From contig CANPXK010000003.1 in the NCBI GenBank assembly GCA_947585965.1, positions 1-64,000 on the forward strand: a DNA stretch of 64,000 nucleotides, in the 5' to 3' direction. The number at the start of each line of letters is the position of its first letter. Within the stretch, counting starts at the first letter, position 1. This stretch comes from an uncultured Clostridia bacterium. GTDB lineage: Bacteria > Bacillota > Clostridia > Oscillospirales > Acutalibacteraceae. The position numbers were made by a program, and so were the translations under genes. Positions 41,503 through 53,161 of the stretch are shown piece by piece. The notes beneath the pieces were generated by a model. That model did not search any database, was not told the DNA's origin, and saw nothing but the letters and a program-made list of their open reading frames with translations.

Positions 41503-41976
41503 TTAAGCAATTAAATTCTTCATATGGTACATAGCACCAACACAAGCATCAACATACATACCCCTTTTGTTATCTTGAATTGTTTTCGCTACTATTTCAT
41601 TAATGGAACTCATACCAAAAATAACATTGATTCCCGTATCTGAATTGATAAATGTACCACGCTCAATATCTTTTTCTTCTCTCAATTCAGAAAGATTTTT
41701 GGGCGATTTTTGTATTGGTAATGTAATTACCTCAACATCAATACTGTTATTTAATCTCCACTCAAGATTTCCTTTTCGCATTTCATACGGAAATTTCTCG
41801 CCCAATTCCTCACCAAGCAGCTTTTCAAACTCAGGGGTTTGAGCAACTTCGGTTTCAAGCATATTTGCAACAAATTTTCGTTTCGGCTCGATATCACGCA
41901 GCTTATTTACATCTTCTTTTGTTATTTCTTCCTGCTGTATGTCGGCTTTCAGACTTTCAGCCTGCAAAACGAGCAT
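41503..41976 (-). pseudogene. Fragment of a large mobile-element protein (LPD-like 'large polyvalent protein-associated' domain)
   Basis: 'FINSDTGINVIFGMSSINEIVAKTIQDNKRGMYVDACVGAMYHMKNLIA' resembles domains in ICE/phage giant proteins; no clean 5' start (stop just upstream). Confidence 0.55.
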
Positions 41977-42017
41977 ATCAAGTTTTTTAAGAATGTCTCC
42001 GCTTTAGAAAACACTCC

Positions 42018-42057
42018 GGGGGCTGTCGCCTTTCTTGTTGCGACAGCCCCCTTTTTA
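42018..42057 (+). terminator. Perfect hairpin with T-run
   Basis: GGGGGCTGTCGC-10 nt-GCGACAGCCCCC followed by TTTTT. Confidence 0.8.
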
Positions 42058-42217
42058 TCATTAAGGCACAGCCGTGTATAATTGCACTCACTTAACACGG
42101 TCGGATAATTCTTTGCTTTTATATAAATTCTTACAACGCTTCCGGGTGTTCTGATATATAGATCTATGACCGATTTTATGAAATTATTACAAAAATAAGA
42201 AATCCGTTTTCAATCGC

Positions 42218-42246
42218 TTGACAACGGAGTTAATCAGTGCTATAAT
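42218..42246 (+). promoter_or_regulatory. Consensus promoter for rpoBC (TTGACA-17-TATAAT)
   Basis: TTGACA 42218-42223, TATAAT 42241-42246, 17-nt spacer; about 175 nt upstream of the rpoB start. Confidence 0.85.
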
Positions 42247-42420
42247 TTTAGAATGCACCATTATAGAAAAGTATGCCGTTTTTGTTTCTAAACTGCTTAA
42301 ACATCAGAAAACTTTATAAGCATATTAGCACAATTTGAAGAAAAAATCAAGTACTAATTTTCGTGCTGTTTCTCGGTGCAGGCATATTCATCAAAGCATA
42401 ATTTTGAATGGAGTGATTGT

Positions 42421-45400
42421 ATGGTAAACGTCAGACCCGTTCGGCTTGGCAAAACCGAACGAATGAGCTTCTCCCATATTGATGAGGTTCTCGAAATGCC
42501 AAACCTTATCGAGATCCAAAAGGATTCCTATAAATGGTTCCTTGAAAAAGGTCTTAAGGAGGTTTTTGAGGATGTATCGGGAATAACCGATTTCTCCGGT
42601 AATCTGGTTCTCGATTTCGTGGACTATAAGCTTGACGTAACAAAACCTAAATACAGCATAGCAGAGTGTAAGGAAAGAGATGCTACATATTCGGCTCCCC
42701 TTAAAGTCACGGTGCAGCTTACAAAGCCCGGCGGCGAGGTTCAGGTGCACGATAATATCTTCATGGGTGATTTCCCGCTCATGACTCCGAGCGGTACCTT
42801 TGTCATAAACGGTGCGGAGCGTGTTATAGTTTCTCAGCTCGTCCGTTCACCGGGTGCTTACTATAAGATGGATCACGATAAATACGGAAACAAGCTTTTC
42901 AGTGCAACCGTTATCCCGAACAGAGGTGCATGGCTCGAATATGAAAATGATGCAAATAACGTGTTTTATGTCCGTATAGATAAGAACCGCAAGCTCCCCG
43001 TTACCACATTCATAAGAGCTCTCGGTTATGAGAATAATCTTGAAACGGATTCTGAAATAATCGAGTTTTTCGGTGCCGATAAGCTGATAACGGCAACCCT
43101 TGAAAAGGACAATACGGCAAATGGTGAGGAGGCTCTCAAGGAGGTATACAAAAAGCTCCGTCCGAGTGAGCCGGCTACAAAGGATGCGGCACAGACGCAT
43201 ATCAATAATCTCTTCTTTGACGCAAGACGCTACGATATGTCAAGAGTCGGAAGATATAAATACAATAAAAAGCTCGGCATAGCCAACAGACTCTCGAATC
43301 AGGTGCTCACACAGCCCATAATAAGCGAGGACGGCGAGCTTATAGCCGAAGAGGGCGAATTTATCTCCAAAGAAAGAGCAATGGAAATTGAAAATATGGG
43401 TATAACCGTTGCGTATGTCAGACCACAGGCTACTCTTAATGAGGAACAGCCCGACGAGGTAAAAATCATCTCCAACGGTATGGTCGATATTTCAAAATAT
43501 GTCGGCTTTGATGCCAGAGAGGAATGCGGTATAAACGAAAAGGTACGCTGGGTAGTACTTAAGGATATACTTTCAAGAGGACTCGATGAAGAGGACCTGA
43601 AACTCGAGCTAAAGAAAAACAAGGATCTTCTTATCCCTAAACACATCATAGTTGACGATATCTATGCAACGATAAACTATATGCTCACTCTTTCGCACGG
43701 TATAGGAACGACAGATGATATAGATCACCTCGGAAACAGAAGAATACGCTCTGTGGGTGAGCTTCTTCAGAATCAGTTCCGTATAGGCTTCACAAGACTC
43801 CAGAGAGTCATTACCGAAAGAATGACAAGTCAGGCTCAAAATTACGATCATATCGACCCCAAGACACTTATAAATATCAGACCTGTTACGGCTGCAATCA
43901 AAGAGTTTTTCGGCTCTTCCCCGCTGTCACAGTTCATGGATCAGAATAACCCGCTTGCAGAGCTTACACATAAGCGCCGTCTCTCTGCCCTCGGTCCCGG
44001 CGGTCTTTCAAGAGACAGAGCGGGATTTGAGGTTCGTGACGTACATTATACGCACTACGGAAGAATGTGTCCTATTGAAACTCCTGAAGGACCTAACATC
44101 GGACTTATCTCTTATCTTGCCACATTTGCAAAAATCAATGAATACGGTCTTATAGAAGCTCCGTATCGTAAGGTTGACAAGGAAACCGGAATTGTTACCG
44201 ATCACGTTGATTATATGACTGCCGATATCGAGGATAACTACATTGTGGCACAGGCTAATGAACCTCTTGACGAAGAAGGTCGGTTCGTAAATGCTAAAAT
44301 TGTCGGCAGACATCGTGATGAATTTGTCGAGGTTGAGCGTTCTCAGGCGGATTATATGGATGTTTCGCCTAAAATGGTTGTATCGGTCGCTACGGCAATG
44401 ATTCCCTTCCTTGAAAACGATGATGCAAACCGTGCACTCATGGGCTCGAATATGCAGCGTCAGGCAGTTCCGCTTCTCGTTACGGAATCACCTATTGTCG
44501 GAACAGGTATGGAATATAAGGCTGGCGTTGACTCGGGAGTATGTATTCTCTCCGAGGAGGACGGCATTGTTAAATCCGTCAGTGCAAGAGAAATCAAAGT
44601 ACAGTATGACTCCGGCAGGGTCCAGACCTTTGAGGTAACGAAATTCAGCCGCTCCAATCAGGGCACCTGCATAAATCAGGTTCCCATTGTGGATGTCGGA
44701 CAAAGAGTCGAAAAGGGTGAGGTTCTCGCAGACGGTCCGGCTACACACAACGGAGAAATCTCCCTCGGTAAAAATGCCCTCATCGGCTTCATGACATGGG
44801 AGGGCTACAATTACGAGGATGCTGTTCTCCTTAATGAAAAAATCGTAAGAGATGATGTATATACATCTATCCATATAGAGGAATACGAAACAGAGGCAAG
44901 AGATACAAAGCTCGGTCCTGAGGAAATAACAAGAGAAATTCCGAATATCGGTGAAGATCAGCTCCGTGATCTTGACGAAAACGGTATTATCCACATAGGT
45001 GCCGAGGTTCACTCCGGAGATATCCTTGTAGGTAAGGTAACGCCTAAGGGAGAAACCGAGCTTACAGCAGAGGAAAGACTTCTCCGTGCGATATTCGGTG
45101 AAAAATCAAGAGAAGTAAGAGATACCTCTCTGCGTGTACCGCACGGCGAATACGGTATCATAGTAGATGTAAAAGTATTCAACAAGGAAGATCCCGACAG
45201 TGAGCTTTCGCCGGGTGTAAATAAGGTAGTACGCTGCTATATTGCACAAAAACGTAAAATTCAGGTCGGCGATAAGATGGCAGGTCGTCACGGTAATAAG
45301 GGCGTCGTTTCGAGAATACTGCCCGAGGAGGATATGCCGTTCCTTCCGGACGGCAGACCGCTTGATATCGTGCTTAACCCCCTCGGCGTTCCCTCACGAA

Positions 45401-46185
45401 TGAACATCGGTCAGGTGCTTGAGGTACACCTCGGATATGCGGCAAAGGCACTTGGATGGAAAATAATGACACCTGTATTTGACGGTGCACATGAGGAAGA
45501 TATATTCCAATGCTTCAGGGATGCCGGCATAAGCGAGGATGGTAAGATACGGCTTAAGGACGGCAGAACGGGCGAATATTTTGACAATCCCGTAACAGTA
45601 GGATATATGTATTACCTTAAGCTTCACCATCTTGTTGACGATAAGATCCATGCCCGTTCGACAGGTCCGTATTCGCTTATTACACAGCAGCCTCTCGGCG
45701 GTAAGGCACAGTTCGGCGGACAGCGTTTCGGTGAAATGGAGGTATGGGCTCTTGAGGCATACGGTGCAGCCTATACACTTCAGGAAATCCTCACTGTAAA
45801 ATCGGACGATGTTGTGGGACGTGTCAAGACCTATGAGGCTATCGTCAAGGGACAGAATATACCCAAACCGGGTATTCCGGAATCCTTTAAGGTACTTATC
45901 AAGGAATTCCAGTCACTTGCGCTTGATATTAAGGTATTTGACAGAGATAATAATGAAATAGACCTTTCTGTAGATCTCGATGATGATGCACCGGCAGACA
46001 ACAGCATACTTGAAGAAAAGAACGTAATGACTGACAGCGATGCAGAACTTGAAGGCTACCAGTATAAGGACGAGAACGGCGAGGATGAGATCATAGAAAA
46101 GGACGAATTTGACGATGACGGATTCGGCTTTGACAGTGATGATTTTGCCGATATTGACGGAAACGATGATGAGGATAATTTTTAA
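42421..46185 (+). CDS. rpoB: DNA-directed RNA polymerase subunit beta
   Basis: '[61 protein letters not shown]' Rif region; '[15 protein letters not shown]'. Confidence 0.99.
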   Translation: MVNVRPVRLGKTERMSFSHIDEVLEMPNLIEIQKDSYKWFLEKGLKEVFEDVSGITDFSGNLVLDFVDYKLDVTKPKYSIAECKERDATYSAPLKVTVQLTKPGGEVQVHDNIFMGDFPLMTPSGTFVINGAERVIVSQLVRSPGAYYKMDHDKYGNKLFSATVIPNRGAWLEYENDANNVFYVRIDKNRKLPVTTFIRALGYENNLETDSEIIEFFGADKLITATLEKDNTANGEEALKEVYKKLRPSEPATKDAAQTHINNLFFDARRYDMSRVGRYKYNKKLGIANRLSNQVLTQPIISEDGELIAEEGEFISKERAMEIENMGITVAYVRPQATLNEEQPDEVKIISNGMVDISKYVGFDAREECGINEKVRWVVLKDILSRGLDEEDLKLELKKNKDLLIPKHIIVDDIYATINYMLTLSHGIGTTDDIDHLGNRRIRSVGELLQNQFRIGFTRLQRVITERMTSQAQNYDHIDPKTLINIRPVTAAIKEFFGSSPLSQFMDQNNPLAELTHKRRLSALGPGGLSRDRAGFEVRDVHYTHYGRMCPIETPEGPNIGLISYLATFAKINEYGLIEAPYRKVDKETGIVTDHVDYMTADIEDNYIVAQANEPLDEEGRFVNAKIVGRHRDEFVEVERSQADYMDVSPKMVVSVATAMIPFLENDDANRALMGSNMQRQAVPLLVTESPIVGTGMEYKAGVDSGVCILSEEDGIVKSVSAREIKVQYDSGRVQTFEVTKFSRSNQGTCINQVPIVDVGQRVEKGEVLADGPATHNGEISLGKNALIGFMTWEGYNYEDAVLLNEKIVRDDVYTSIHIEEYETEARDTKLGPEEITREIPNIGEDQLRDLDENGIIHIGAEVHSGDILVGKVTPKGETELTAEERLLRAIFGEKSREVRDTSLRVPHGEYGIIVDVKVFNKEDPDSELSPGVNKVVRCYIAQKRKIQVGDKMAGRHGNKGVVSRILPEEDMPFLPDGRPLDIVLNPLGVPSRMNIGQVLEVHLGYAAKALGWKIMTPVFDGAHEEDIFQCFRDAGISEDGKIRLKDGRTGEYFDNPVTVGYMYYLKLHHLVDDKIHARSTGPYSLITQQPLGGKAQFGGQRFGEMEVWALEAYGAAYTLQEILTVKSDDVVGRVKTYEAIVKGQNIPKPGIPESFKVLIKEFQSLALDIKVFDRDNNEIDLSVDLDDDAPADNSILEEKNVMTDSDAELEGYQYKDENGEDEIIEKDEFDDDGFGFDSDDFADIDGNDDEDNF

Positions 46186-46207
46186 TTGAAAGGGGAATCG
46201 CTGACGC

Positions 46208-49200
46208 ATGGAATTTAATGAATTCAGTTCAATAAAAATAGGACTTGCTTCTCCCGAAATGATGCGTGATAAAACTGTAAAAAAGATTATCAATGAACAG
46301 GGTGAGGAAGAAGAAATCGTAATAAAGGGCTGGTCCTACGGCGAAGTAACAAAACCCGAAACAATAAACTACCGCACACTTAAACCTGAAAAGGACGGAC
46401 TTTTCTGCGAGGCAATATTCGGTCCCACAAAGGACTGGGAATGTCACTGCGGTAAATACAAAAAAATACACTACAAGGGCAGAATATGCGAAAAATGTCA
46501 TGTAGAGATAACAAAATCCAAGGTAAGACGTGAGCGTATGGGGCATATTGAACTTGCCGCCCCTGTATCCCATATATGGTATTTCAAGGGTATACCGTCA
46601 AGAATGGCTCTCATGCTTGACGATATTACTCCGAGAAATCTTGAACAGGTTCTTTATTTTGCCAAATATATAGTAACCTACGTAAAACCTGATTCTCTTG
46701 CAGAACGTGAGATAAAAAAACAACAGATACTCACGGAAACCGAATACAGAGAATTTGAAAAGAAATACGGAAATGATTTTGAAGCCCTGATGGGTGCAGA
46801 AGCTGTGCAAAAGCTTCTTGCTGAAATCAACCTTGAGGAGCAGTCCAAAAAGCTTAAGACAGAGCTTGAAAATGCTACAGGTCAGAAAAAAATAAAGCTT
46901 CTCAAAAGACTTGAGGTTGTTGAGTCCTTCCGTCTTTCGGGTAACAGACCCGAATGGATGATACTTAACGTACTCCCCGTTATACCACCTGATATTCGTC
47001 CCATGGTACAGCTTGACGGCGGACGTTTTGCAACCTCCGACCTTAACGACCTTTATCGCAGAGTTATAAACAGAAATAATCGTCTTAAAAGACTTAATGA
47101 GCTTCATGCTCCGAAAATGATTATAAGAAACGAAAAGCGTATGCTTCAGGAGGCTGTTGATGCTATAATCGACAACGGCAGACGCGGTAAACCCGTAACA
47201 GGTCCGAGCAACCGTTCTCTTAAATCTCTTTCCGATATGCTTAAGGGTAAACAGGGACGTTTCCGCCAGAATCTTCTCGGCAAACGTGTTGACTACTCCG
47301 GACGTTCGGTTATCGTTGTAGGTCCGGAGCTTAAGATGTACCAGTGCGGTCTGCCCAAGGAAATGGCCCTTGAACTTTTCAAGCCGTTTGTTATGAAGAT
47401 ACTTGTTGAAAGCAATACCGTAGCAAACATAAAGGCAGCAAGAAAAGCTGTAGAAAGAGCACAGCCCGAGGTATGGGATGCACTCGAAAGAGTAATCAAG
47501 GGACATCCCGTAATGCTTAACCGTGCGCCCACACTTCACAGACTCGGTATTCAGGCATTTGAGCCGGTTCTTGTCGAGGGTAAGGCACTTAAACTCCACC
47601 CCCTCGCCTGCACGGCATTTAATGCGGACTTTGACGGTGACCAGATGGCTGTTCATGTTCCTCTCTCGGCAGAAGCACAGGCGGAAGCAAGATTCCTTAT
47701 GCTTGCGGCAAATAACCTGCTCAAGCCTTCAGACGGTAAGCCTGTAACCGTTCCCACACAGGACATGGTACTCGGTTCATATTATCTTACACTTGATAAG
47801 GATGGGGAAATGGGCGAAGGCAAGATATTCCGTGATACTAACGAGGTTATCATGGCATATCAGACAGGCGTTATCGCACTCCATGCAAAGGTTAAGGTTC
47901 GCCGTGAGGGAATATTCAACGGAAAGAAAATATCCAAACTTATTGATACAACGGTCGGAAGAATTATATTTAACAGACCTATTCCTCAGGATCTCGGTTA
48001 TGTGGACAGAACCAAAGAGGAAAACTTCCTTAATTATGAAATCGACTTCCTTGTAGGTAAAAAACAGCTTGGCAAAATCATTGACAAGTGTATTAAAAAG
48101 CATGGTACACAAATTACATCTCAGGTGCTTGATGAGGTTAAGGCACAGGGCTATAAATATTCAACAAAGGGTGCCATAACTGTTGCCGTATGTGATGCTA
48201 CAATTCCTCCGAAGAAAAAGGAAATAATTGCGTCGGCAGAACAGGAAATTGATAAGGTAACGAAGATGTTTAAGCACGGATTGATGTCGGATCAGGAACG
48301 CTATGCAAAAGTTATTACGATATGGGAAAATGCTACAAATGATGTAACCGATGCACTTAAAAAGAATCTTGACAGATATAATCCGATTTATATGATGGCG
48401 GATTCAGGTGCCCGCGGTTCAATGAGCCAGATCAGACAGCTCGCCGGTATGCGCGGACTTATTGCCAATACTTCAGGTAAAACGATTGAAATTCCTATCC
48501 GTGCAAATTATCGTGAGGGTCTTAACATTCTCGAATACTTTATATCCTCCCGTGGCGCACGTAAGGGTCTTGCGGATACTGCTCTTCGTACCGCCGACTC
48601 CGGTTACCTCACAAGAAGACTTGTTGATGTATCTCAGGATGTAATTATCCGTGAAGAGGACTGCGGAACAAAGGAAGGTATCGTTGTATACGATATACGT
48701 CAGGCAAGTGCGGACACAGGCGAGGAAGTAAGTGTCAACTATGAAAATCTCGTAGGAAACCACCTGTTTGAAAACTTCTATGATCCCGATTTGGGTACGT
48801 TGCTGATACCCACAACGAGAATAATGACAAAAGCTGATGTAGACGCTATACTCGCAGCCAATATTACCGATATAAGAATTCGTCCGTTTGAGGAATTCCG
48901 TTCAATGAGAAGCTGCATTGTCGGTCAGCTCCCGGCAGAGGATATTGTGGATTTGACAACAGGGGATATAATTGCGGGTAAAAATTGTGTCATTACCGAA
49001 ACCGATGCGGATAACATTATAAGAGCAGGTATTACCTCGGTTAATATCAAAACTCGGGTCGATGGTACGGAAGAGGCTATAATAAAAACCTATACATCAT
49101 TCGATGAATCCCTCAAGGGCAGAAGACTTATCGACAACCTCTGCGATGCCGACGGAAATATTCTTATTCCTGCAAGAAAACTCCTTACCGAAAAAGATAT

Positions 49201-50383
49201 ACAGATCCTGAAGGATCTGAGGACTGTTTCCGTTAAGGTTATTCATTCCAATGACAGCGATTCCATTATTGAATCTATGCACGAAAGACTTCAGGGCAGA
49301 TACCTTTGTGAGGATTACTGCGATCCGCAGACGGGCGAAGTGCTTGTATCCTCAGACAAAATTATGGATGACCATGACGCAGACCTTATCGTTAATTCGG
49401 GCGCAACAAGCGTTAAGCTGCGTTCTATTCTTGATTGTCGTGCTAAACACGGTGTATGCAGAAAATGCTATGGTTCAAACCTTGCAAACGGTATGCCTGT
49501 TACAATAGGTGAGGCTGTAGGAATTATCGCTGCTCAGTCCATAGGAGAGCCCGGTACACAGCTTACCATGCGTACCTTCCACACCGGCGGTGTTGCGGGC
49601 GGCGAGGATATTACACAGGGTCTTCCCCGTGTTGAAGAACTTTTCGAGGCAAGGAAGCCCAAGCATATAGCTATAATTACCGAAATAAGCGGTCAGGTAA
49701 GACTTGAGGACAGAAATGCCGTTATTACAAGCACTGATCTTACGGAAAATGACGAGCCCCTTAGCAGGACATATCTTATTCCCTTTGGTGCACGTACAAA
49801 AATCAAAAACGGTCAGATGGTTGAAGCCGGAGATCTCCTTACGGAGGGTTCGGTGGATCCCCATGAGATACTCAATATCAAGGGTGCGGCTGCCGTTCAG
49901 GATTACCTCATCGAGGAAGTACAGAGTGCTTATCGTCTGCAGGGTGTTGATATCAATGATAAACACATTGAGGTTATTGTACGTCAGATGATGAAAAAGG
50001 TGCGTATAGAAGATGCAGGCTCAACCGATCTGCTTCCCGGCTCACTTGTTGACAAGGGTACATTCTATGCGGCAAATGAGGAGATTGAAAAGAGAATTGC
50101 AAACGGTGAGGAAGGTCTTACGCTTGCAACCTTCTCCCCCACTCTTCTCGGTATCACCAAGGCATCCCTTGCAACTGATTCGTTCCTTTCCGCAGCATCA
50201 TTCCAGGAAACCACAAGAGTTCTTACCGATGCTGCCATCAAAGGTAAGGTTGATCCGCTTATGGGACTTAAGGAAAATGTTCTTATCGGTAAGCTTGTTC
50301 CGGCAGGAACGGGTATGCCGAGATACAGGGATGTGGAAATTGAAGAAAATATTCCTGTTACGTTTAACCAGGACATTGTATAA
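46208..50383 (+). CDS. rpoC: DNA-directed RNA polymerase subunit beta'
   Basis: '[16 protein letters not shown]' active site; Zn1 '[19 protein letters not shown]'; '[40 protein letters not shown]'. Confidence 0.99.
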   Translation: MEFNEFSSIKIGLASPEMMRDKTVKKIINEQGEEEEIVIKGWSYGEVTKPETINYRTLKPEKDGLFCEAIFGPTKDWECHCGKYKKIHYKGRICEKCHVEITKSKVRRERMGHIELAAPVSHIWYFKGIPSRMALMLDDITPRNLEQVLYFAKYIVTYVKPDSLAEREIKKQQILTETEYREFEKKYGNDFEALMGAEAVQKLLAEINLEEQSKKLKTELENATGQKKIKLLKRLEVVESFRLSGNRPEWMILNVLPVIPPDIRPMVQLDGGRFATSDLNDLYRRVINRNNRLKRLNELHAPKMIIRNEKRMLQEAVDAIIDNGRRGKPVTGPSNRSLKSLSDMLKGKQGRFRQNLLGKRVDYSGRSVIVVGPELKMYQCGLPKEMALELFKPFVMKILVESNTVANIKAARKAVERAQPEVWDALERVIKGHPVMLNRAPTLHRLGIQAFEPVLVEGKALKLHPLACTAFNADFDGDQMAVHVPLSAEAQAEARFLMLAANNLLKPSDGKPVTVPTQDMVLGSYYLTLDKDGEMGEGKIFRDTNEVIMAYQTGVIALHAKVKVRREGIFNGKKISKLIDTTVGRIIFNRPIPQDLGYVDRTKEENFLNYEIDFLVGKKQLGKIIDKCIKKHGTQITSQVLDEVKAQGYKYSTKGAITVAVCDATIPPKKKEIIASAEQEIDKVTKMFKHGLMSDQERYAKVITIWENATNDVTDALKKNLDRYNPIYMMADSGARGSMSQIRQLAGMRGLIANTSGKTIEIPIRANYREGLNILEYFISSRGARKGLADTALRTADSGYLTRRLVDVSQDVIIREEDCGTKEGIVVYDIRQASADTGEEVSVNYENLVGNHLFENFYDPDLGTLLIPTTRIMTKADVDAILAANITDIRIRPFEEFRSMRSCIVGQLPAEDIVDLTTGDIIAGKNCVITETDADNIIRAGITSVNIKTRVDGTEEAIIKTYTSFDESLKGRRLIDNLCDADGNILIPARKLLTEKDIQILKDLRTVSVKVIHSNDSDSIIESMHERLQGRYLCEDYCDPQTGEVLVSSDKIMDDHDADLIVNSGATSVKLRSILDCRAKHGVCRKCYGSNLANGMPVTIGEAVGIIAAQSIGEPGTQLTMRTFHTGGVAGGEDITQGLPRVEELFEARKPKHIAIITEISGQVRLEDRNAVITSTDLTENDEPLSRTYLIPFGARTKIKNGQMVEAGDLLTEGSVDPHEILNIKGAAAVQDYLIEEVQSAYRLQGVDINDKHIEVIVRQMMKKVRIEDAGSTDLLPGSLVDKGTFYAANEEIEKRIANGEEGLTLATFSPTLLGITKASLATDSFLSAASFQETTRVLTDAAIKGKVDPLMGLKENVLIGKLVPAGTGMPRYRDVEIEENIPVTFNQDIV

Positions 50384-50400
50384 TTAATTATACACTTTAA

Positions 50401-50439
50401 ATTAAGCTGTCGTATTCATATATGGCAGCTTAATTTTTT
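50401..50439 (+). terminator. Terminator downstream of rpoC
   Basis: TTAAGCTGTCG...ATGGCAGCTTAATTTTTT. Confidence 0.75.
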
Positions 50440-50573
50440 AATAGGCAAAATTATAATAATACTTTTATTATTTATCGTTAAAATATGCAAAATAAATGAA
50501 ATTATTTTTACCTTCTTGACGTATTAACCTAAATATGGTATTATATTTAAGTAAAAATAAACAATGCATGATG

Positions 50574-50658
50574 ACACACGTATTACCTTTGGGTATGTAA
50601 ATCTGATTACGGAACATGAATTTCTGTCGGATTTACCCCGGAATACGTGTGTTTTTTT
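50574..50658 (+). promoter_or_regulatory. Structured 5' UTR ending in an intrinsic-terminator-like hairpin plus T-run (candidate riboregulator)
   Basis: 11-bp closing stem ACACACGTATT (50574-50584)/AATACGTGTGT (50642-50652), inner stems TACC/GGTA and GTAAATC/GATTTAC, then TTTTTTT. Confidence 0.6.
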
Positions 50659-50680
50659 GCGCAAAAGGAGAGATTTTATT

Positions 50681-51262
50681 ATGCCGAAAAATCAGTTTCA
50701 GCGAATGGTATTCGCATTCATTACAGTTTTGATAACTGTACACGCCTACATTTTATACAGCCTGTGCTTCGTCAACGGTAATGTACTTATGGAGATAAAC
50801 GGTACGAACAGCGTTATTGATGCTGTTAATAAGCAAGGCGGTATATATATGCTCGGTAATTATGCACCAATATGGCTCGTTGTAATTGTTGAATTTGTTC
50901 TTGCCTATACTCTTGAAAATGTGTTGGGAAGTCCGCTTTCTTTTAAAATTGCATTAAAACATTTCGATCCGCAAAAAACAAATCCTATGATATTTGAAAC
51001 CGTTATAATCTCGGCAACTGTTGCTATTATGTGTCCCGCAATGAGCTTTCTTGCAGCTTTTCTCTATTACCCATATTATGAAGGCTTTAATCTTCTTATT
51101 CTTCTTGGTAATTGGTTTAAGCTTGTATGCTACAACCTGCCGTTCGCTTTCTTCTCACAGCTGCTTTTTATACAGCCTCTTGTACGAAAAGTATTCAGGC
51201 TAATATTTGTAAGGAGTGATACCATCAAAAATAAGGAATTTGAGGCGGAACAGGTCGCCTGA
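50681..51262 (+). CDS. DUF2798-type membrane protein
   Basis: Multi-TM; 'MPKNQFQRMVFAFITVLITVHAYILYSLCFVNG'; RBS AAAGGAGAG. Confidence 0.75.
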   Translation: MPKNQFQRMVFAFITVLITVHAYILYSLCFVNGNVLMEINGTNSVIDAVNKQGGIYMLGNYAPIWLVVIVEFVLAYTLENVLGSPLSFKIALKHFDPQKTNPMIFETVIISATVAIMCPAMSFLAAFLYYPYYEGFNLLILLGNWFKLVCYNLPFAFFSQLLFIQPLVRKVFRLIFVRSDTIKNKEFEAEQVA

Positions 51263-51270
51263 TTAAAAAA

Positions 51271-51318
51271 ATGCTGTCGGATAAGTCTTATGAAACTTAC
51301 CCGACAGCATTATTTTTT
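51271..51318. terminator. Bidirectional terminator between convergent genes
   Basis: ATGCTGTCGG...CCGACAGCAT with flanking A and T runs. Confidence 0.8.
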
Positions 51319-51339
51319 CCTTGTAAAATTAAGGGCTGA

Positions 51340-52752
51340 TTAAACAGGATGTATCTTATTTTTTATGTCCGCTGACTCATTGATACCGAGCTTTTTATCC
51401 CTTCTCTTCTTAAAGAACTTCGGAGCCACATCCGGGAACTGAGCATAGGTAAGGACGTCTTCCTCCTGCTCTATCCACTCCGGAATCTTCTCACGGAGCT
51501 TTTCAAGCTCGGGTTCGAGTAAATCAGCCGGGCGACAGTCAACAGGCTTTGTATCACCTATAATCTTCTTCTGAAATTCCTTGTCTATCGGAATGGGTGT
51601 TGTACCGTATTTTCCTGCAACAAGATCCTTGAACTGGTCACTGCACATCTTGTAGCGCTCGCCGAGTATTACATTAAATACCGCCTGTGTTCCTACTATC
51701 TGTGAGGTGGGTGTTACAAGCGGCGGATATCCGGCATCCTTACGGACTTTCGGTACTTCTTCAAGCACCTGCGTAAGCTGATCCTCTTTTCCTGCCTGCT
51801 TTAGCTGACTGAGAAGATTCGACAACATTCCGCCGGGTACTTGATATATGAGAGCCTTTGCGTCCGTTGCAAGCATTTTCGGGTCAAGAAGTCCGCTCTT
51901 GATATATTTTGCACGGAGATCCATGAAATAATCTCTTATTTCCGAAAGAAGCACAAGATCCAGTCCCGTGTCGTATTCAGTGCCTTGCAGAGCGGCTACC
52001 ATTGATTCTGTGGGTGCGTGTGATGTACCGTTTGCAAGCGGCGACATTGCTGTATCTATCCTGTCTGCGCCTGCCTCAATACCCTTAAGCAGACACATCG
52101 AGGCAAGTCCCGATGTATAATGCGTGTGAAGCTGAACGGGAATATCTACGGCTTTCTTGATTGCTGATACAAGCTCGGCGGTATAGTACGGTGTGAGCAG
52201 TGCAGCCATATCCTTTATACAGATTGAATCTGCGCCTGCTTCTTGTATCCTTTTGGCATAATCAACATAATACTCCGTTGTGAAAACCGGACCTGTTGTA
52301 TAGCTTATCGCAACCTGTGCTTCTACATTCGGATTTTCTTTCTTCGCAGCCTTTGCAACTTTTATTGCTGTCTGTAAATTCTTAATATCGTTGAGTGCAT
52401 CAAATATTCTTATTATATCAATACCATTTGCTATTGAACGCTGCACGAAATATTCAAGTACATCATCAGCATAGTGACGGTAACCGAGCATATTCTGTCC
52501 TCTGAAAAGCATTTGCAGCTTTGTATTCGGGCAGTTTTTACGAATCGTTCGCAGTCTGTCCCACGGATCTTCATCAAGAAAACGTATACATGAATCGAAT
52601 GTAGCTCCGCCCCAACATTCAAGTGAATAAAAGCCAACCTTGTCAAGCTTGTCAAGTATCGGGAGCATATCGCCGATCGGCATACGGGTTGCTATCAGTG
52701 ACTGGTGAGCATCACGGAGTACGGTTTCCGTGATTTGTATCTTTTTAGGCAT
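51340..52752 (-). CDS. Oxaloacetate decarboxylase alpha / pyruvate (5S) carboxyltransferase subunit
   Basis: 'ETVLRDAHQSLIATRM', 'GATFDSCIRFLDEDPWDRLR', 'QLHTHYTSGLASM', 'QVPGGMLSNL'; no C-terminal biotin domain. Confidence 0.93.
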   Translation of the reverse strand: MPKKIQITETVLRDAHQSLIATRMPIGDMLPILDKLDKVGFYSLECWGGATFDSCIRFLDEDPWDRLRTIRKNCPNTKLQMLFRGQNMLGYRHYADDVLEYFVQRSIANGIDIIRIFDALNDIKNLQTAIKVAKAAKKENPNVEAQVAISYTTGPVFTTEYYVDYAKRIQEAGADSICIKDMAALLTPYYTAELVSAIKKAVDIPVQLHTHYTSGLASMCLLKGIEAGADRIDTAMSPLANGTSHAPTESMVAALQGTEYDTGLDLVLLSEIRDYFMDLRAKYIKSGLLDPKMLATDAKALIYQVPGGMLSNLLSQLKQAGKEDQLTQVLEEVPKVRKDAGYPPLVTPTSQIVGTQAVFNVILGERYKMCSDQFKDLVAGKYGTTPIPIDKEFQKKIIGDTKPVDCRPADLLEPELEKLREKIPEWIEQEEDVLTYAQFPDVAPKFFKKRRDKKLGINESADIKNKIHPV

Positions 52753-52782
52753 TATAACCTTCCCCTTTCCATTATCTGAGGT

Positions 52783-53142
52783 TTATCCGATAGTTACAAG
52801 AGTAGCTCCTGTATCTACTGATTCACCCTTGCTGACTGCTACAGAAAGTATTGTGCCGTCCTTTGCTGCTTTTATCTCGTTTTCCATCTTCATTGCCTCA
52901 AGCACTACAAGCACATCACCTTTCTTTACGGTCTGTCCCTCTTTTACAGACACATTGAGGATCGTTCCGGGCATAGGCGAGGTCACAGGCTCACCCTTTG
53001 CCGGTGATGCTGCCTTTTTAGGTGCTGCCTTTGGTGCTGCTGCGGGAGCCGGTACTGTTGCAGTTGTCGGAGATGCTCCGTCAACCTCTTCTACCTGTAC
53101 ATCATATGATACTCCGTTTACCGTAATTTTTAAATTCTTCAT
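52783..53142 (-). CDS. Biotin carboxyl carrier protein
   Basis: Pro/Ala-rich linker then '[20 protein letters not shown]' biotinylation motif. Confidence 0.96.
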   Translation of the reverse strand: MKNLKITVNGVSYDVQVEEVDGASPTTATVPAPAAAPKAAPKKAASPAKGEPVTSPMPGTILNVSVKEGQTVKKGDVLVVLEAMKMENEIKAAKDGTILSVAVSKGESVDTGATLVTIG

Positions 53143-53161
53143 AGCAATTATTCCTTTCAGA

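Noticed and set aside
46598-47656. 352-aa minus-strand ORF antisense to rpoC
   Set aside because: Lies entirely within rpoC; composition is typical of antisense shadow translation and no family is recognisable.
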